Assembly: GCF_000210295.1 (NCBI RefSeq)
Contig: NC_026740.1
Span: 310,001-374,000 of the forward strand
From: Trypanosoma brucei gambiense DAL972
Lineage: Eukaryota; Euglenozoa; Kinetoplastea; Trypanosomatida; Trypanosomatidae
DNA length: 64,000 bases
Reading direction: 5' to 3'
Made by a program: the position numbers and the translations under genes
The notes under the pieces: generated by a model
The model's input: the letters and a program-made list of their open reading frames with translations, nothing else
What the model was told of the DNA's origin: nothing
Databases searched by the model: none
Shown: positions 40,424 through 51,247 of the stretch, one piece after another
How the letters are laid out: the number at the start of each line of letters is the position of its first letter
Position numbering within the stretch: position 1 is the stretch's first letter

Positions 40424-41218
40424 ATGCACGAGAAAGGATATGCCGATGTGGATGTGTCTCCATCCGACAAGGGGGAATCTGCGGACTGTAAAATCGCTGT
40501 GGTCTCCTTGGCGGAAAAAATAGCTTCCAAAGCATGGTTGTTTGCTGGATGCTTTGTTGTACTCGCGATGGCGACTTCTTTTCTCTGGGAGATTAGCGAC
40601 AGTGACCAAACCATTGGATATCACCTTTTTGTGTCCCCAAAGTTTGTGACTGATGGAACCACATTCTACGGCACAACAGCGGAGGGGAAACTCGTTCGCG
40701 TACGCCTGCGTTCGGTGGAGGTGCCAACTTTGAGACAGCCGTATGGTCGAGAGACCAGAGATCATTTGAAGAGTATACTTTTGCTCTCAGTGGGTCAGTC
40801 TACCGGAGTATCATGTTTTGTTGCTTCAGTAGATGACGTGGGAGGCGTTATTGCAGAAGTGTTTTTTAACAATGTACGAGCTTTTGCATCATGTGGCAAG
40901 GAGATAGACTCTTGTGCTGCGTCATCGTTGCCATCTTATTTCACCCCCTTGTCCGGTGGGTTTACTGCTGATTCCATTGTCAACGTAGGTGACGAAATGG
41001 TTCGCAGCGGCTGGGCCTGGGTAATAGATAACGGCTGGACTCGAAATACAAAACTACAAGCTGCTATGGATGAGGCAAAGGTGGCGAAGCGGGGTTTGTG
41101 GGGAGGAAACGTCAGTAAATTTCCGTACCGCCGTTCACCGCATTCACGGAAGATCGGAAAGAAACTTACGGAGCAGAGGCAGCTCATTAGTCGTCGCAGG
41201 TTGTTTGCTAGCAGATAG
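40424..41218 (+). CDS. Membrane-anchored staphylococcal-nuclease-like protein, catalytic residues altered
   Basis: A 264-residue protein from the ATG at 40424; an upstream open stretch encodes only the translated (TA)n repeat. One transmembrane helix lies at about 37-55 (AWLFAGCFVVLAMATSFLW). Residues about 65-235 follow the thermonuclease (SNase) fold: VRVRLRSVEVPTLRQPYGRE, GVIAEVFFNN, VNVGDEMVRSGWAWV, and the ending AAMDEAKVAKRGLWGG. Against S. aureus nuclease, Arg35 aligns with Arg94, Asp40 with Glu99, Glu43 with Thr102 and Arg87 with Gly141. Two of the key catalytic residues are therefore absent, so it is probably not an active nuclease and may serve in binding. The tail is strongly basic. 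Confidence 0.72.
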   Translation: MHEKGYADVDVSPSDKGESADCKIAVVSLAEKIASKAWLFAGCFVVLAMATSFLWEISDSDQTIGYHLFVSPKFVTDGTTFYGTTAEGKLVRVRLRSVEVPTLRQPYGRETRDHLKSILLLSVGQSTGVSCFVASVDDVGGVIAEVFFNNVRAFASCGKEIDSCAASSLPSYFTPLSGGFTADSIVNVGDEMVRSGWAWVIDNGWTRNTKLQAAMDEAKVAKRGLWGGNVSKFPYRRSPHSRKIGKKLTEQRQLISRRRLFASR

Positions 41219-43178
<1,960 letters not shown>

Positions 43179-43853
43179 AATGACAAGGAAACGAATGTGA
43201 ATAGGGAGCATGGGCGGAGGGCAAAAAGCGCAAACAATAAGGTTAATGTTCAGGGACGAAGCGGCTCATATGGGTGGGGAGAACGTATCCTCTCCTCTTC
43301 CCCTCATCATGCTATTGCTTTACTGTTTCACATAGTTGTCGCTCGACTCGGTCCCATCTGTATTTTCGTTGTTGCACTCGAGGCTTGGGATGGGAGGTTT
43401 CGATACTTTTAGGGGAAGCTGATTACCTGAAGTCCGATGGTTTCATAATTTGCCTTGTGGTTGTGCAACGGCGCTGTTTCTCACATCATCACATGGGTAA
43501 ATGTTTGGTTTCTCCTCGTGGAGAGTAAGTTTTTTTTTTTGCTTTACATCTATGCGGCTACTCGTCCAATACCGAGCCCTGCATTCCAAATTCTAGTTTT
43601 TGCTGTTATCTGTTGTTCCATTCTTTTGTTACATCTCATGAAAGAACATATAGAGTGGATATCTGGTGGACAACTAGGTAGGGAAAGGAAGAGATAAAAA
43701 CCCATTTATTTATTTTTTTGTGAGGCAGTGGGTGGTTGACAAACCAGGGGATTTGTCCTGCTTCATAGTGCGCCTGTTTGGAAGTTGCGTTTGAGGTTGC
43801 CGTGCTCGCTAATACTTTTAGTCGCACGAGTTCCGTGACAGACGCGTGGAGCC
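43179..43853 (+). other. Intergenic spacer
   Basis: No gene. T-rich tract at about 43702-43720 precedes AGs at 43723-43724 and 43727-43728, plausible trans-splice acceptors for the TPR gene. Short ORFs have no domain. Confidence 0.45.
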
Positions 43854-45875
43854 ATGACTCGGGGCGCTGCTATCATGTCGGATGAGTCTCGTGAGCGCCT
43901 TGCACGAGAGCACATGGAAAAGGCAAGAGCGATGAAAACAGACACTCAGGAGCAAATAGAGGAAGTTATGAAACATCTATCATTGGCTATTGAGGTGAAG
44001 CCACTCTCAGTTGCTGTGCTTCTCCAGCGCGCACACCTTGCCACCCGAATAGGTCGTTATCACGTCGCCATAGCCGATCTAACGTTTACTATTCAGCTGG
44101 AGGAACACGGTATAGATCGTCGGCGTTTAGCAGCGGCATACGGGAGTCGTGCGGCTGTATATCGCAAACTTAATAAACATAAAGAGAGTATCGTAGACTA
44201 CGTGCGAGCGGCAGACGTAGAGCCAGATAATGGTACGTGGCTATATGAGTTAGGACTTGTGTATGCAGCTCAGGGCATGAAGGCGCTCGCCCATCACTTT
44301 GTTGCGGCTTCCTTATCCGAGAAGGTAACAGGAAGGATGTCTGAGATCACTCGCTTCCGTGCACTTACTTCCCTTGGCACCTGCAAATTAGCATCCGGAG
44401 ATATCACTGGTGCGGTAGCCGTGCTGACAAAAGGACTCGAGTTCCAAGAAACGGCTGCTCTACACAATCTTCTTGGTATAGCGCACTTCTTACGCGGGGA
44501 ATACGAACCTGCTCGCTCGCGGTTTGAAAGAGCTGTGGAGATGGATCATTTATCTAGCGAGTACCACACCAACTGTGCTCTTTGCCTCTTTCAACTTGGC
44601 ATACACTCGGAGGCATTCAAGCAGATGGAATACGCTGTGATAAAAAGCGTTGAGAACGCGCGTTACCACTTCTACCGTGGAAACATAGCGTTGCTACTTG
44701 GTCTCCACGCACCTGCAATGACTGATGTAGTGAAGGCAATAGAACTGGACCCCCAGTGCGCGTCACATTACTACTCAAAAGCATTGATACTGGTCGCTAC
44801 GCAGGATTACGAGGAGGCAATGGCGATTCTTAATAAAGCTATTGAGTTAAATCCTACTTTTCGTGCTGCCTGGGTGCATTCTGGGTTACTGCACTTTTTG
44901 CGGAAAAATTTGTTTGAAGCTCTCCAGTGTTTTTCTCGGGCGCTGGAACTGGAAGAAGAGGATGCCACTGTGCACGAATGCGTTGGTTTGGTCTACTTTG
45001 ACATTAAGTACTATGACCTTTCGGCTGCATCGTTCACGCGATGCATTGATCTTATTCCAGACGATCCCGTGCTGTACTTTAGACGCGGAACGGCTCTGCT
45101 ACTTTGCGGTGATCTCCAAGGAGCATATGATGACCTGCAGAAGACAGTGTGCAAATACAAGTTCCGCAACCCGGAGGTGTTAAATAGCCTTTCCGTTGTG
45201 GTGAGCAAGTTGGGGAGGCATCTGGAAGCGCTAGAATTCGCTAAAGAGGCGGTCGCACTCAACAGCAAGAACCATCGGTATCTTCTCCAACAGGCCGAGT
45301 GTCATTTTGCTGTGAGGGACTACGACGCCGTTCTGGAGGACTTGGCCAATATTGTGAGTCTTGGGTACGCGACTGCAGAGTTGTATTACCTACGCGGTCG
45401 ATCAAAGTATGCCTTACGGGACTTCTGTGGCGCTGCCGATGATTTACTTCAGGCGGCTACTTGCCAACCGCTATTGAATGAGTGCTCAAATTATTGCTAC
45501 GCGCTGGGAGTCGCATACCTATGTTCAGGGAAGAATATAAATGATGCGGAAAAGGCCCTTACGCGAGCTATTACCTCTCACAGTGACCCGCCGTCATTCT
45601 TTTACGATGAGCGGGCGAGGGCACGACAAAAGTTGGGGGACACAAAAGGTATGCTGGAAGACCTCAACTTCATGCTTCAGCGAGACCAAAGTGATCCTAC
45701 TGTTCTTCTTAGGCGCTCGCTCGGGTACAAGGCATTGGGTCTATATGACAAAGCGGCACGAGACTTTGAAAAGGCGAAAACCTTAAATGGTGCGAGGGAA
45801 GTGTTAGATTGTGTCCCATATGAGAAATTCTTTGAAATTGAAGAAGTGCTATGGGGTAATGAGCAGGTGGAGTGA
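43854..45875 (+). CDS. Tetratricopeptide repeat (TPR) protein
   Basis: A 673-residue protein built of about 15 consecutive TPRs from residue ~40 to the end. Typical repeats are AAYGSRAAVYRKLNKHKESI, AALHNLLGIAHFLRGEYEPA, SHYYSKALILVATQDYEEAM, AAWVHSGLLHFLRKNLFEAL and VLYFRRGTALLLCGDLQGAY, each with the W/Y-x-x-LG-Y-A-x-P-style spacing. TPR arrays are protein-binding scaffolds; there is no enzyme domain, signal peptide or membrane segment. A second in-frame ATG at 43875 (MSDESRERL) is an equally plausible start. The length and repeat density resemble cytoplasmic or ciliary TTC proteins, but no specific orthologue can be named. Confidence 0.88.
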   Translation: MTRGAAIMSDESRERLAREHMEKARAMKTDTQEQIEEVMKHLSLAIEVKPLSVAVLLQRAHLATRIGRYHVAIADLTFTIQLEEHGIDRRRLAAAYGSRAAVYRKLNKHKESIVDYVRAADVEPDNGTWLYELGLVYAAQGMKALAHHFVAASLSEKVTGRMSEITRFRALTSLGTCKLASGDITGAVAVLTKGLEFQETAALHNLLGIAHFLRGEYEPARSRFERAVEMDHLSSEYHTNCALCLFQLGIHSEAFKQMEYAVIKSVENARYHFYRGNIALLLGLHAPAMTDVVKAIELDPQCASHYYSKALILVATQDYEEAMAILNKAIELNPTFRAAWVHSGLLHFLRKNLFEALQCFSRALELEEEDATVHECVGLVYFDIKYYDLSAASFTRCIDLIPDDPVLYFRRGTALLLCGDLQGAYDDLQKTVCKYKFRNPEVLNSLSVVVSKLGRHLEALEFAKEAVALNSKNHRYLLQQAECHFAVRDYDAVLEDLANIVSLGYATAELYYLRGRSKYALRDFCGAADDLLQAATCQPLLNECSNYCYALGVAYLCSGKNINDAEKALTRAITSHSDPPSFFYDERARARQKLGDTKGMLEDLNFMLQRDQSDPTVLLRRSLGYKALGLYDKAARDFEKAKTLNGAREVLDCVPYEKFFEIEEVLWGNEQVE

Positions 45876-46422
45876 GAATACTCACCAATCTGTTATTAGT
45901 TATTTTCCCTTATCTGGGGAAGCGTTACACCTCTGCATACTATTCACTATACTGTATTTATATAACGAAGGAAACATATACAATGTAGCTACTGTTCCCC
46001 CATGGGATTCTGTTTCACTTGGTGTATTATTTTTTATATTCACTGTGAACATGGGAAAGTTGTTACCCCTGCCTTTCGAGAGCTCCACCCTTCCTTTTTT
46101 TTTTTTGCATGGTGTGCGCATTTGTATTCCTATTGTTGTTTTTATTTTCTTTTTTGCACTTTGTGTTTTCTGATTTATATTTATTCTTACCTGTATTTTA
46201 CCTTTGTTTTGGGAAACTTGACGGAACTCGTCGCACGTTTTCTTTCTTCCTTAATGGCACCCACGCTTGCTCCACAGGGAGAGGAATCGGAGGAGGAGCC
46301 GAAGGGCCAAATAACAGTGAAGGGGGCTCTCCTCTCACTCATATATTTTTACGCTACAAGTCGACGTCGGTAGCTCCAAACGTCTGGAAGGAAGAAGGTA
46401 GAGGGACTAAGGTCCCACTCAT

Positions 46423-46464
<42 letters not shown>

Positions 46465-46555
46465 CGGGCACTATACATATATATATTGCAGTTGAGCAAG
46501 AGTTAGAAATCATCACACAATATAGAACGAAAAGAGGAGTTGGTTGCGTATATGA
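45876..46555 (+). other. Intergenic spacer with trans-splice signal and microsatellite
   Basis: T-rich 3'-UTR-like sequence, then pyrimidine-rich sequence near 46238-46275 ending in AG at 46276-46277, a plausible acceptor. The predicted leader contains the CA/TA microsatellite (listed) and its first ATG is at 46552, out of frame with the next gene. A second possible AG is at 46491-46492. Confidence 0.45.
46423..46464. repeat. (CA)n(TA)n microsatellite
   Basis: About eight CA units pass directly into about thirteen TA units, ending at TACGGG. It lies in the predicted 5' leader of the following gene and is likely length-polymorphic. Confidence 0.9.
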
Positions 46556-46677
46556 ATGTTTCGTGTCTCCTTCCCATTGTTTTGCACAATGCCATCCGTG
46601 GAGACAGCTTTCCGTCGAGCCCTCGGTGCACAGAGCATTGTACTCGACCTCGTTCCAGTGAAAAAGCCACTCATTGA
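46552..46677 (+). promoter_or_regulatory. Overlapping upstream ORF at the start of the 1399-residue gene
   Basis: An ATG at 46552 opens a 41-codon frame ending in TGA at 46675-46677. It starts 4 nt before the ATG of the large gene in a different frame and overlaps both candidate starts (46556 and 46589). If trans-splicing occurs at 46276-46277, this is the first AUG of the mRNA, so the main protein would need leaky scanning. This is seen directly; the effect is inferred. Confidence 0.5.
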
Positions 46678-49600
46678 CGGATCCCTCAGTTGGTTCGTCG
46701 ACAAGAACGTTGAAATCGTTCTTGTTTCTGGCGTGTGCGGAACATCCCCTGATCTGGTTGCCGAACGCGTGAAGTCGCAGGCGGTACAGCTTCTTCAGAT
46801 TTGCGGAGAGGGCGATGCACAGAAAGGGTGCCACGCCATTAAGCACTGGGTGGAAAAGGCAGCAGGTACACGAAGTCTTCTCTGCAGCATGGACCTTCAG
46901 GTGCGGCTCCTCTTCTCTCGCCAGGTAGTCACTGATGGAGGGAAATTATCAGCAACTTCGTCCAGTGGCAATCAAGCGCTAGACAAAGTGGGGAACCGAA
47001 TTCACTGTTCCATTTACGAAACAGATGCTTGGGAGCCGTACTCCCGGGAGCGGCATCTTGGGGATGTGACCGCTGACGCGTTACTTGAAGAGGTACTGCA
47101 CAAGGCGCTACAGATAGTGCAGCGAGATGCAGAAGTAAAGGAACAGCATCTTGTTAGCGAATCAGAACGGGAACTCAACTTGGTACTTTCGTGCGGAAAG
47201 GAACCAGGAGTATGGAGTCCCGATGTCAACGCATATCACTTGGAGTTCAGCCACATGAAGTGCAAAGATAGGGAGCTTTGCACCGACTTGGGTGCTATCG
47301 CGGTCTCGTGGGGCGTGCACGACCGTTCAGAGAACGTCGAGATGTTTAACGTACCTCTCGTTAGGTTAAAGGACAGTAGTGGTTTAGTTTATGGTGACTG
47401 CCTTGACGACCCCCAACAAAGTCTAATTGATGAGGAAACTGTTTCGCTCCTCGAGGCGAAGGGAGCCATTGACACCATAACAGGGTTGGTGGATGCAACA
47501 TGCGTGCGGAAGGTTGCCAACTCAGTTTGGTCAATACCCCTCCTTCACGCACAGCTCCTACAGGCGGGCCTTGAGTTTCTGTGTGGCTATTGGTCTCCTA
47601 CTCGTGTGGAGGATTATATGAGGAGTTGTGGCCGGCTTGACATTGATGTGTGGCTGAGTGAAAGAGGTCGACCGGCTACCATTCCAATGCTTCCCCGCTG
47701 CGCGTCATTGCTTGGTCACATGTGCTATCTTCAAGAGTCCTTACCCCTCGAATATGTGCGGAGCCCAATGATGCTGCTTACTTCTGCGGGGAGAATGGAT
47801 TTCAAGTTTTATATGGCGACTACGACAGGTGGCCATGTAGTGACTGCAACAAATTGTTTTAGTTCCGCTGAAGCTGCGTGCTCGCTGTTGTTTCCGTGCC
47901 ACTCAGCAATGGTCCAATCAGCCGGTGTCGGCGATTCTCACCGCTACTCCGATATTGATCACCAGCGAAAAGAACACGTGTATACCCTTACTGAGGTGAA
48001 CTCCAGTACAAATCGCAACAAGAAATCTGGGGGTAGCGGGGATAACGATCAGCGTCCTTCAGTAACTGTACGGGTTATCGATGTAGAAGCCTCTTTGAGG
48101 AAATTGGGTGTGGTACGAGGCAGTTTCGCCAATGCGACCGTTCAGTACTTCGACGATACTGGCCAAGTTGTGCTGCAGTTCAACGAAATGGATTCGATTC
48201 GAGGTATTGCTAGGATGATAAAGCGTGTGCGGTGGAGCAAGGGGGCCACTTTCACCTCAGTTGATCTGCAAAATGGTCCACGCGCACCAGTCGTCATCGC
48301 CTCACGTGCATTGGGCAGCACTTCGTTACCGAAACCGCCTCCCTATTCAAAAAAGTTTCGATTACCCATCCCCCTAGTTCCTGGCGGGTACTCCCAGCTG
48401 CGGTTCACGAGTGCTTTGGAGATGAATGTCATTGAGTGCAAAATACTCGAAATGTTCAAGAATTCAGCTGAGGATCCGTTAAAGTGGCATCTTCACTATT
48501 TCACACCATGTTACTTTAACAAGTGGCGGATGACCCGCGGGATTGTTTCAACTCTCATGCACTATGACCCCCAATTCCACTATATAGTGGAACGCTGCCG
48601 CTCCTCCTCATTATCGGGTGGCGGCGGAACTGGTGGTGGTTCCAACGGACGTGACGACACGACCGGTAACGATAACGGGGGAGCGTTGGTGTTGCGCCTC
48701 TACTCCGGCGAGAGATTGATGGAGGAGGTAAAGTTGCAGGAGTCTACGCTGCTGTTCCAGGTACGAGAAAATTTGATACGTTACGCCAGCCGTTGGTCGG
48801 TGGAGGTCCCTTCCCTTGAGGAGGCGGCCTTTCCGCTTAAGGAATTCAAGAAAGGTGGTGCGTGCACATTTAGGAATTTCGTTTCGTGGTTCCTACAGAA
48901 CAGCGAGGTTTTCACAACTCATGGGGAAAATGTTTCCCTGGAACTTGAGATCACCACTAATGTGAGGATCCAGCTTGCTTCCTGTCGTGACTGGAGTGGA
49001 CCAAGCCCAACACGTGATGAGTTGTGCAGGTTGTTTCTCGAGAGTCAGTTTCCCTTATTGGTGCCAATCGTCGAAATTCAAAAACGACTTTATTATTTTT
49101 TTGACAATTGTACTATTCCTGGCGAGCTCACAATCCGTTGCGTTGGCAGCGACGCATGTGTCGAGGGAGATAGGGTGATTAGGTGCAATTACCGCTGGGA
49201 ATTATTACAGGTAGACTCAGGGACGGGTGCCGAATGCCTGTTAGCGTCGTTGGAGGCTACAGAGGGTGATTCGAGGCGAGCGGCACTTGAGAAACTCTTA
49301 ACGAATGTGTGGACAAGTTACTGTGCAGCACCTAGACCTACGACGCAGGCGAAGCGGGGCTTAAAGTTGGAAGGTTCGGGCCACCCATCTCACCATTGTC
49401 CAAAAAGCACTATCGCATGGTATCAACATCTACTTGCTCAACAACGGGGCTTACATAAAGTTGTGCATGAGTATGATGCAAAGAACAATGTATTAACTGT
49501 TAAGGGCATCAGCGCAGACACAAACAAGGGGGTTAATGTGTCCGGTACAGTTATCCGGGTTGTACCACTAAGGAGTGAGTATCCACTTATCTTTCTTCTG

Positions 49601-50755
49601 CATCGGTACTACCGGATGGAACTGGGTCTCCCTGACCCCCCGCAGCCGAGGGGAGAGGATGAATTACGTGTAGTGAGCCTTTTAACGCTTTATCAAGATT
49701 GTAACCAGCATTTCCCAGCATCCTTCCCGCCAATCAGTGAGGTCATCACAACCATTAGCGGGAAGAATCACTGGCGGGTGATTCTACGGCTGCCTTCAAA
49801 CCTTTTTGCACTTGAAACACCTAGTCACCTGGAGTACGTCTACCTCGGAAAAGGTAAACACGAAGGAAAGAGGGCAGTGGTATGCGATTTCTACAGATCC
49901 CTACATGGCAAAGCACCCGCGTCGTTGCAGGAATATCTATCGAAGGTAACTAGTTTGAGTCCTCCGACAGTTGGTGAGGAAAAGTGCTCTAGTTGTGTTC
50001 TCGATGGTATAAAACCTGTGGTTGTGGCAAAACCTCGTCGTGGCGGTCACAATAGCATGTATGACGAGTTGCAGCGGCTGATTGGGGAGGCCCTTCTTCA
50101 ACATGTAGGCTACGAGGGTCTGGTGGAGTGCCGACTTAGCTACATTACCGGCATCTCTGCCAGCTATGTTGGCCAGTCTTCGTCTAATGATGATTGTGTT
50201 GACCTCTTTCGCGTAGTAATTAACACCGAGGAGTGGCTGCCATTTCAGCTACTGAGGGCTCTCGCGTCGTGCGCACGTCGTCTTTTATCCATAGTTGATC
50301 TTGAGGCTTCTCTATTTCGCCTCCGCTCCAGGTGGCCGTCGTTATTTTTGGAAGCTTCGTCTAATGAACGACTATTCTGCACGACTTTCCTGAGGCGTTA
50401 TTGGGGCCTCCGCGTCTACGAAGGAGACGACGTGGACGAGTTTACAAAGGTTCCAGGTTCCATCTATCTTGTTGAACGCGTACGTCCTGTTAGCAGTGGT
50501 CGCGATTCCGGCCATTACGAGGCCTCATTACTGCTTTTGCAAGCACCGTTTCCTCCCAGCACCACAGCATTTACGAAAGTTTTGGCGTTGCATCGTAACG
50601 TCTCTGCGGCGCGCGCCCGGTTCGGTTTGTGGGCACAAGTATCACAGAAACTTGTGCGCCCACAGGAATCGGACGCACCTCTGGAAGCATTTGACCGAGC
50701 GGTTATCTCCACTTCCGGTGCCACTTCCTCTGGCACGGAGGTAAGGGGAGAATAA
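46556..50755 (+). CDS. 1399-residue protein, apparently a tandem array of degenerate dsRBD-like modules
   Basis: I do not recognise this protein by name. Its second half repeats a helix, two or three strands, helix pattern about every 80-110 residues. Clearest is residues about 1038-1125: a helix (SLLTLYQDCNQHF), strands (HWRVILRLP, LEYVYLGKG) and a dsRBD-like end KGKHEGKRAVVCDFYRSL. Similar units are near 624-745, 819-918 (ending EGDSRRAALEKLL), 952-1028 (TIAWYQHLLAQQ, NVSGTVIRVVPL), 1166-1248 and 1252-1355. The first residues, MFRVSFPLFCTM, could start a mitochondrial presequence; the ATG at 46589 (MPSVETAF) is an alternative start. A Gly/Asn/Asp linker lies near 685-705. No enzyme motif is visible. 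The RNA-binding idea is inference from fold pattern. Confidence 0.7.
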   Translation: MFRVSFPLFCTMPSVETAFRRALGAQSIVLDLVPVKKPLIDGSLSWFVDKNVEIVLVSGVCGTSPDLVAERVKSQAVQLLQICGEGDAQKGCHAIKHWVEKAAGTRSLLCSMDLQVRLLFSRQVVTDGGKLSATSSSGNQALDKVGNRIHCSIYETDAWEPYSRERHLGDVTADALLEEVLHKALQIVQRDAEVKEQHLVSESERELNLVLSCGKEPGVWSPDVNAYHLEFSHMKCKDRELCTDLGAIAVSWGVHDRSENVEMFNVPLVRLKDSSGLVYGDCLDDPQQSLIDEETVSLLEAKGAIDTITGLVDATCVRKVANSVWSIPLLHAQLLQAGLEFLCGYWSPTRVEDYMRSCGRLDIDVWLSERGRPATIPMLPRCASLLGHMCYLQESLPLEYVRSPMMLLTSAGRMDFKFYMATTTGGHVVTATNCFSSAEAACSLLFPCHSAMVQSAGVGDSHRYSDIDHQRKEHVYTLTEVNSSTNRNKKSGGSGDNDQRPSVTVRVIDVEASLRKLGVVRGSFANATVQYFDDTGQVVLQFNEMDSIRGIARMIKRVRWSKGATFTSVDLQNGPRAPVVIASRALGSTSLPKPPPYSKKFRLPIPLVPGGYSQLRFTSALEMNVIECKILEMFKNSAEDPLKWHLHYFTPCYFNKWRMTRGIVSTLMHYDPQFHYIVERCRSSSLSGGGGTGGGSNGRDDTTGNDNGGALVLRLYSGERLMEEVKLQESTLLFQVRENLIRYASRWSVEVPSLEEAAFPLKEFKKGGACTFRNFVSWFLQNSEVFTTHGENVSLELEITTNVRIQLASCRDWSGPSPTRDELCRLFLESQFPLLVPIVEIQKRLYYFFDNCTIPGELTIRCVGSDACVEGDRVIRCNYRWELLQVDSGTGAECLLASLEATEGDSRRAALEKLLTNVWTSYCAAPRPTTQAKRGLKLEGSGHPSHHCPKSTIAWYQHLLAQQRGLHKVVHEYDAKNNVLTVKGISADTNKGVNVSGTVIRVVPLRSEYPLIFLLHRYYRMELGLPDPPQPRGEDELRVVSLLTLYQDCNQHFPASFPPISEVITTISGKNHWRVILRLPSNLFALETPSHLEYVYLGKGKHEGKRAVVCDFYRSLHGKAPASLQEYLSKVTSLSPPTVGEEKCSSCVLDGIKPVVVAKPRRGGHNSMYDELQRLIGEALLQHVGYEGLVECRLSYITGISASYVGQSSSNDDCVDLFRVVINTEEWLPFQLLRALASCARRLLSIVDLEASLFRLRSRWPSLFLEASSNERLFCTTFLRRYWGLRVYEGDDVDEFTKVPGSIYLVERVRPVSSGRDSGHYEASLLLLQAPFPPSTTAFTKVLALHRNVSAARARFGLWAQVSQKLVRPQESDAPLEAFDRAVISTSGATSSGTEVRGE

Positions 50756-51247
50756 AAGGCCTCCAACATCTTAAAAGTTACGACAGTGTGAGAAGGAATG
50801 TTTGATGGAAAAAGAGAACGGATGAAGTCTGAATCTACGTGTTCGCACGGAACTGGAATGCAGCATTTTGCACTTCACATTGCCTGGCATCGTTTCCAAT
50901 TTTTATTTGATTATTTTCCTGTTCCTGTTTCAGTGAATTATTCTGGATAGTTTCATTTCCCACAGTTAGAGTGTCTGATGCTGCAACATCCCGAATGTTT
51001 CCTCTGTTCTCTCTCCGAAGTTTACCACACAACCCAAAAGGACGAATATACCCTCCCATTACGCAGTCTTTGGCAGACGCGAATTCTGACGCATCTTATA
51101 GCCACATCAGAAGGAATTAGGTGTTCGTGCGGAGGTGGGCGTCTCTCTAGTCAGCGATACCAGACGGGGACCAAAGGAGAAGAAGTAGAAAAGGAAGCAG
51201 AGCGAGCTCGTACTTCAGGGTTGGGCAAGTGAAGTGTGTACGAATAG
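50756..51247 (+). other. Intergenic spacer with trans-splice signals
   Basis: No gene. Pyrimidine tracts end in AG at 50932-50933 and at 51019-51020; both are plausible acceptors for the VPS52 gene. Confidence 0.45.
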
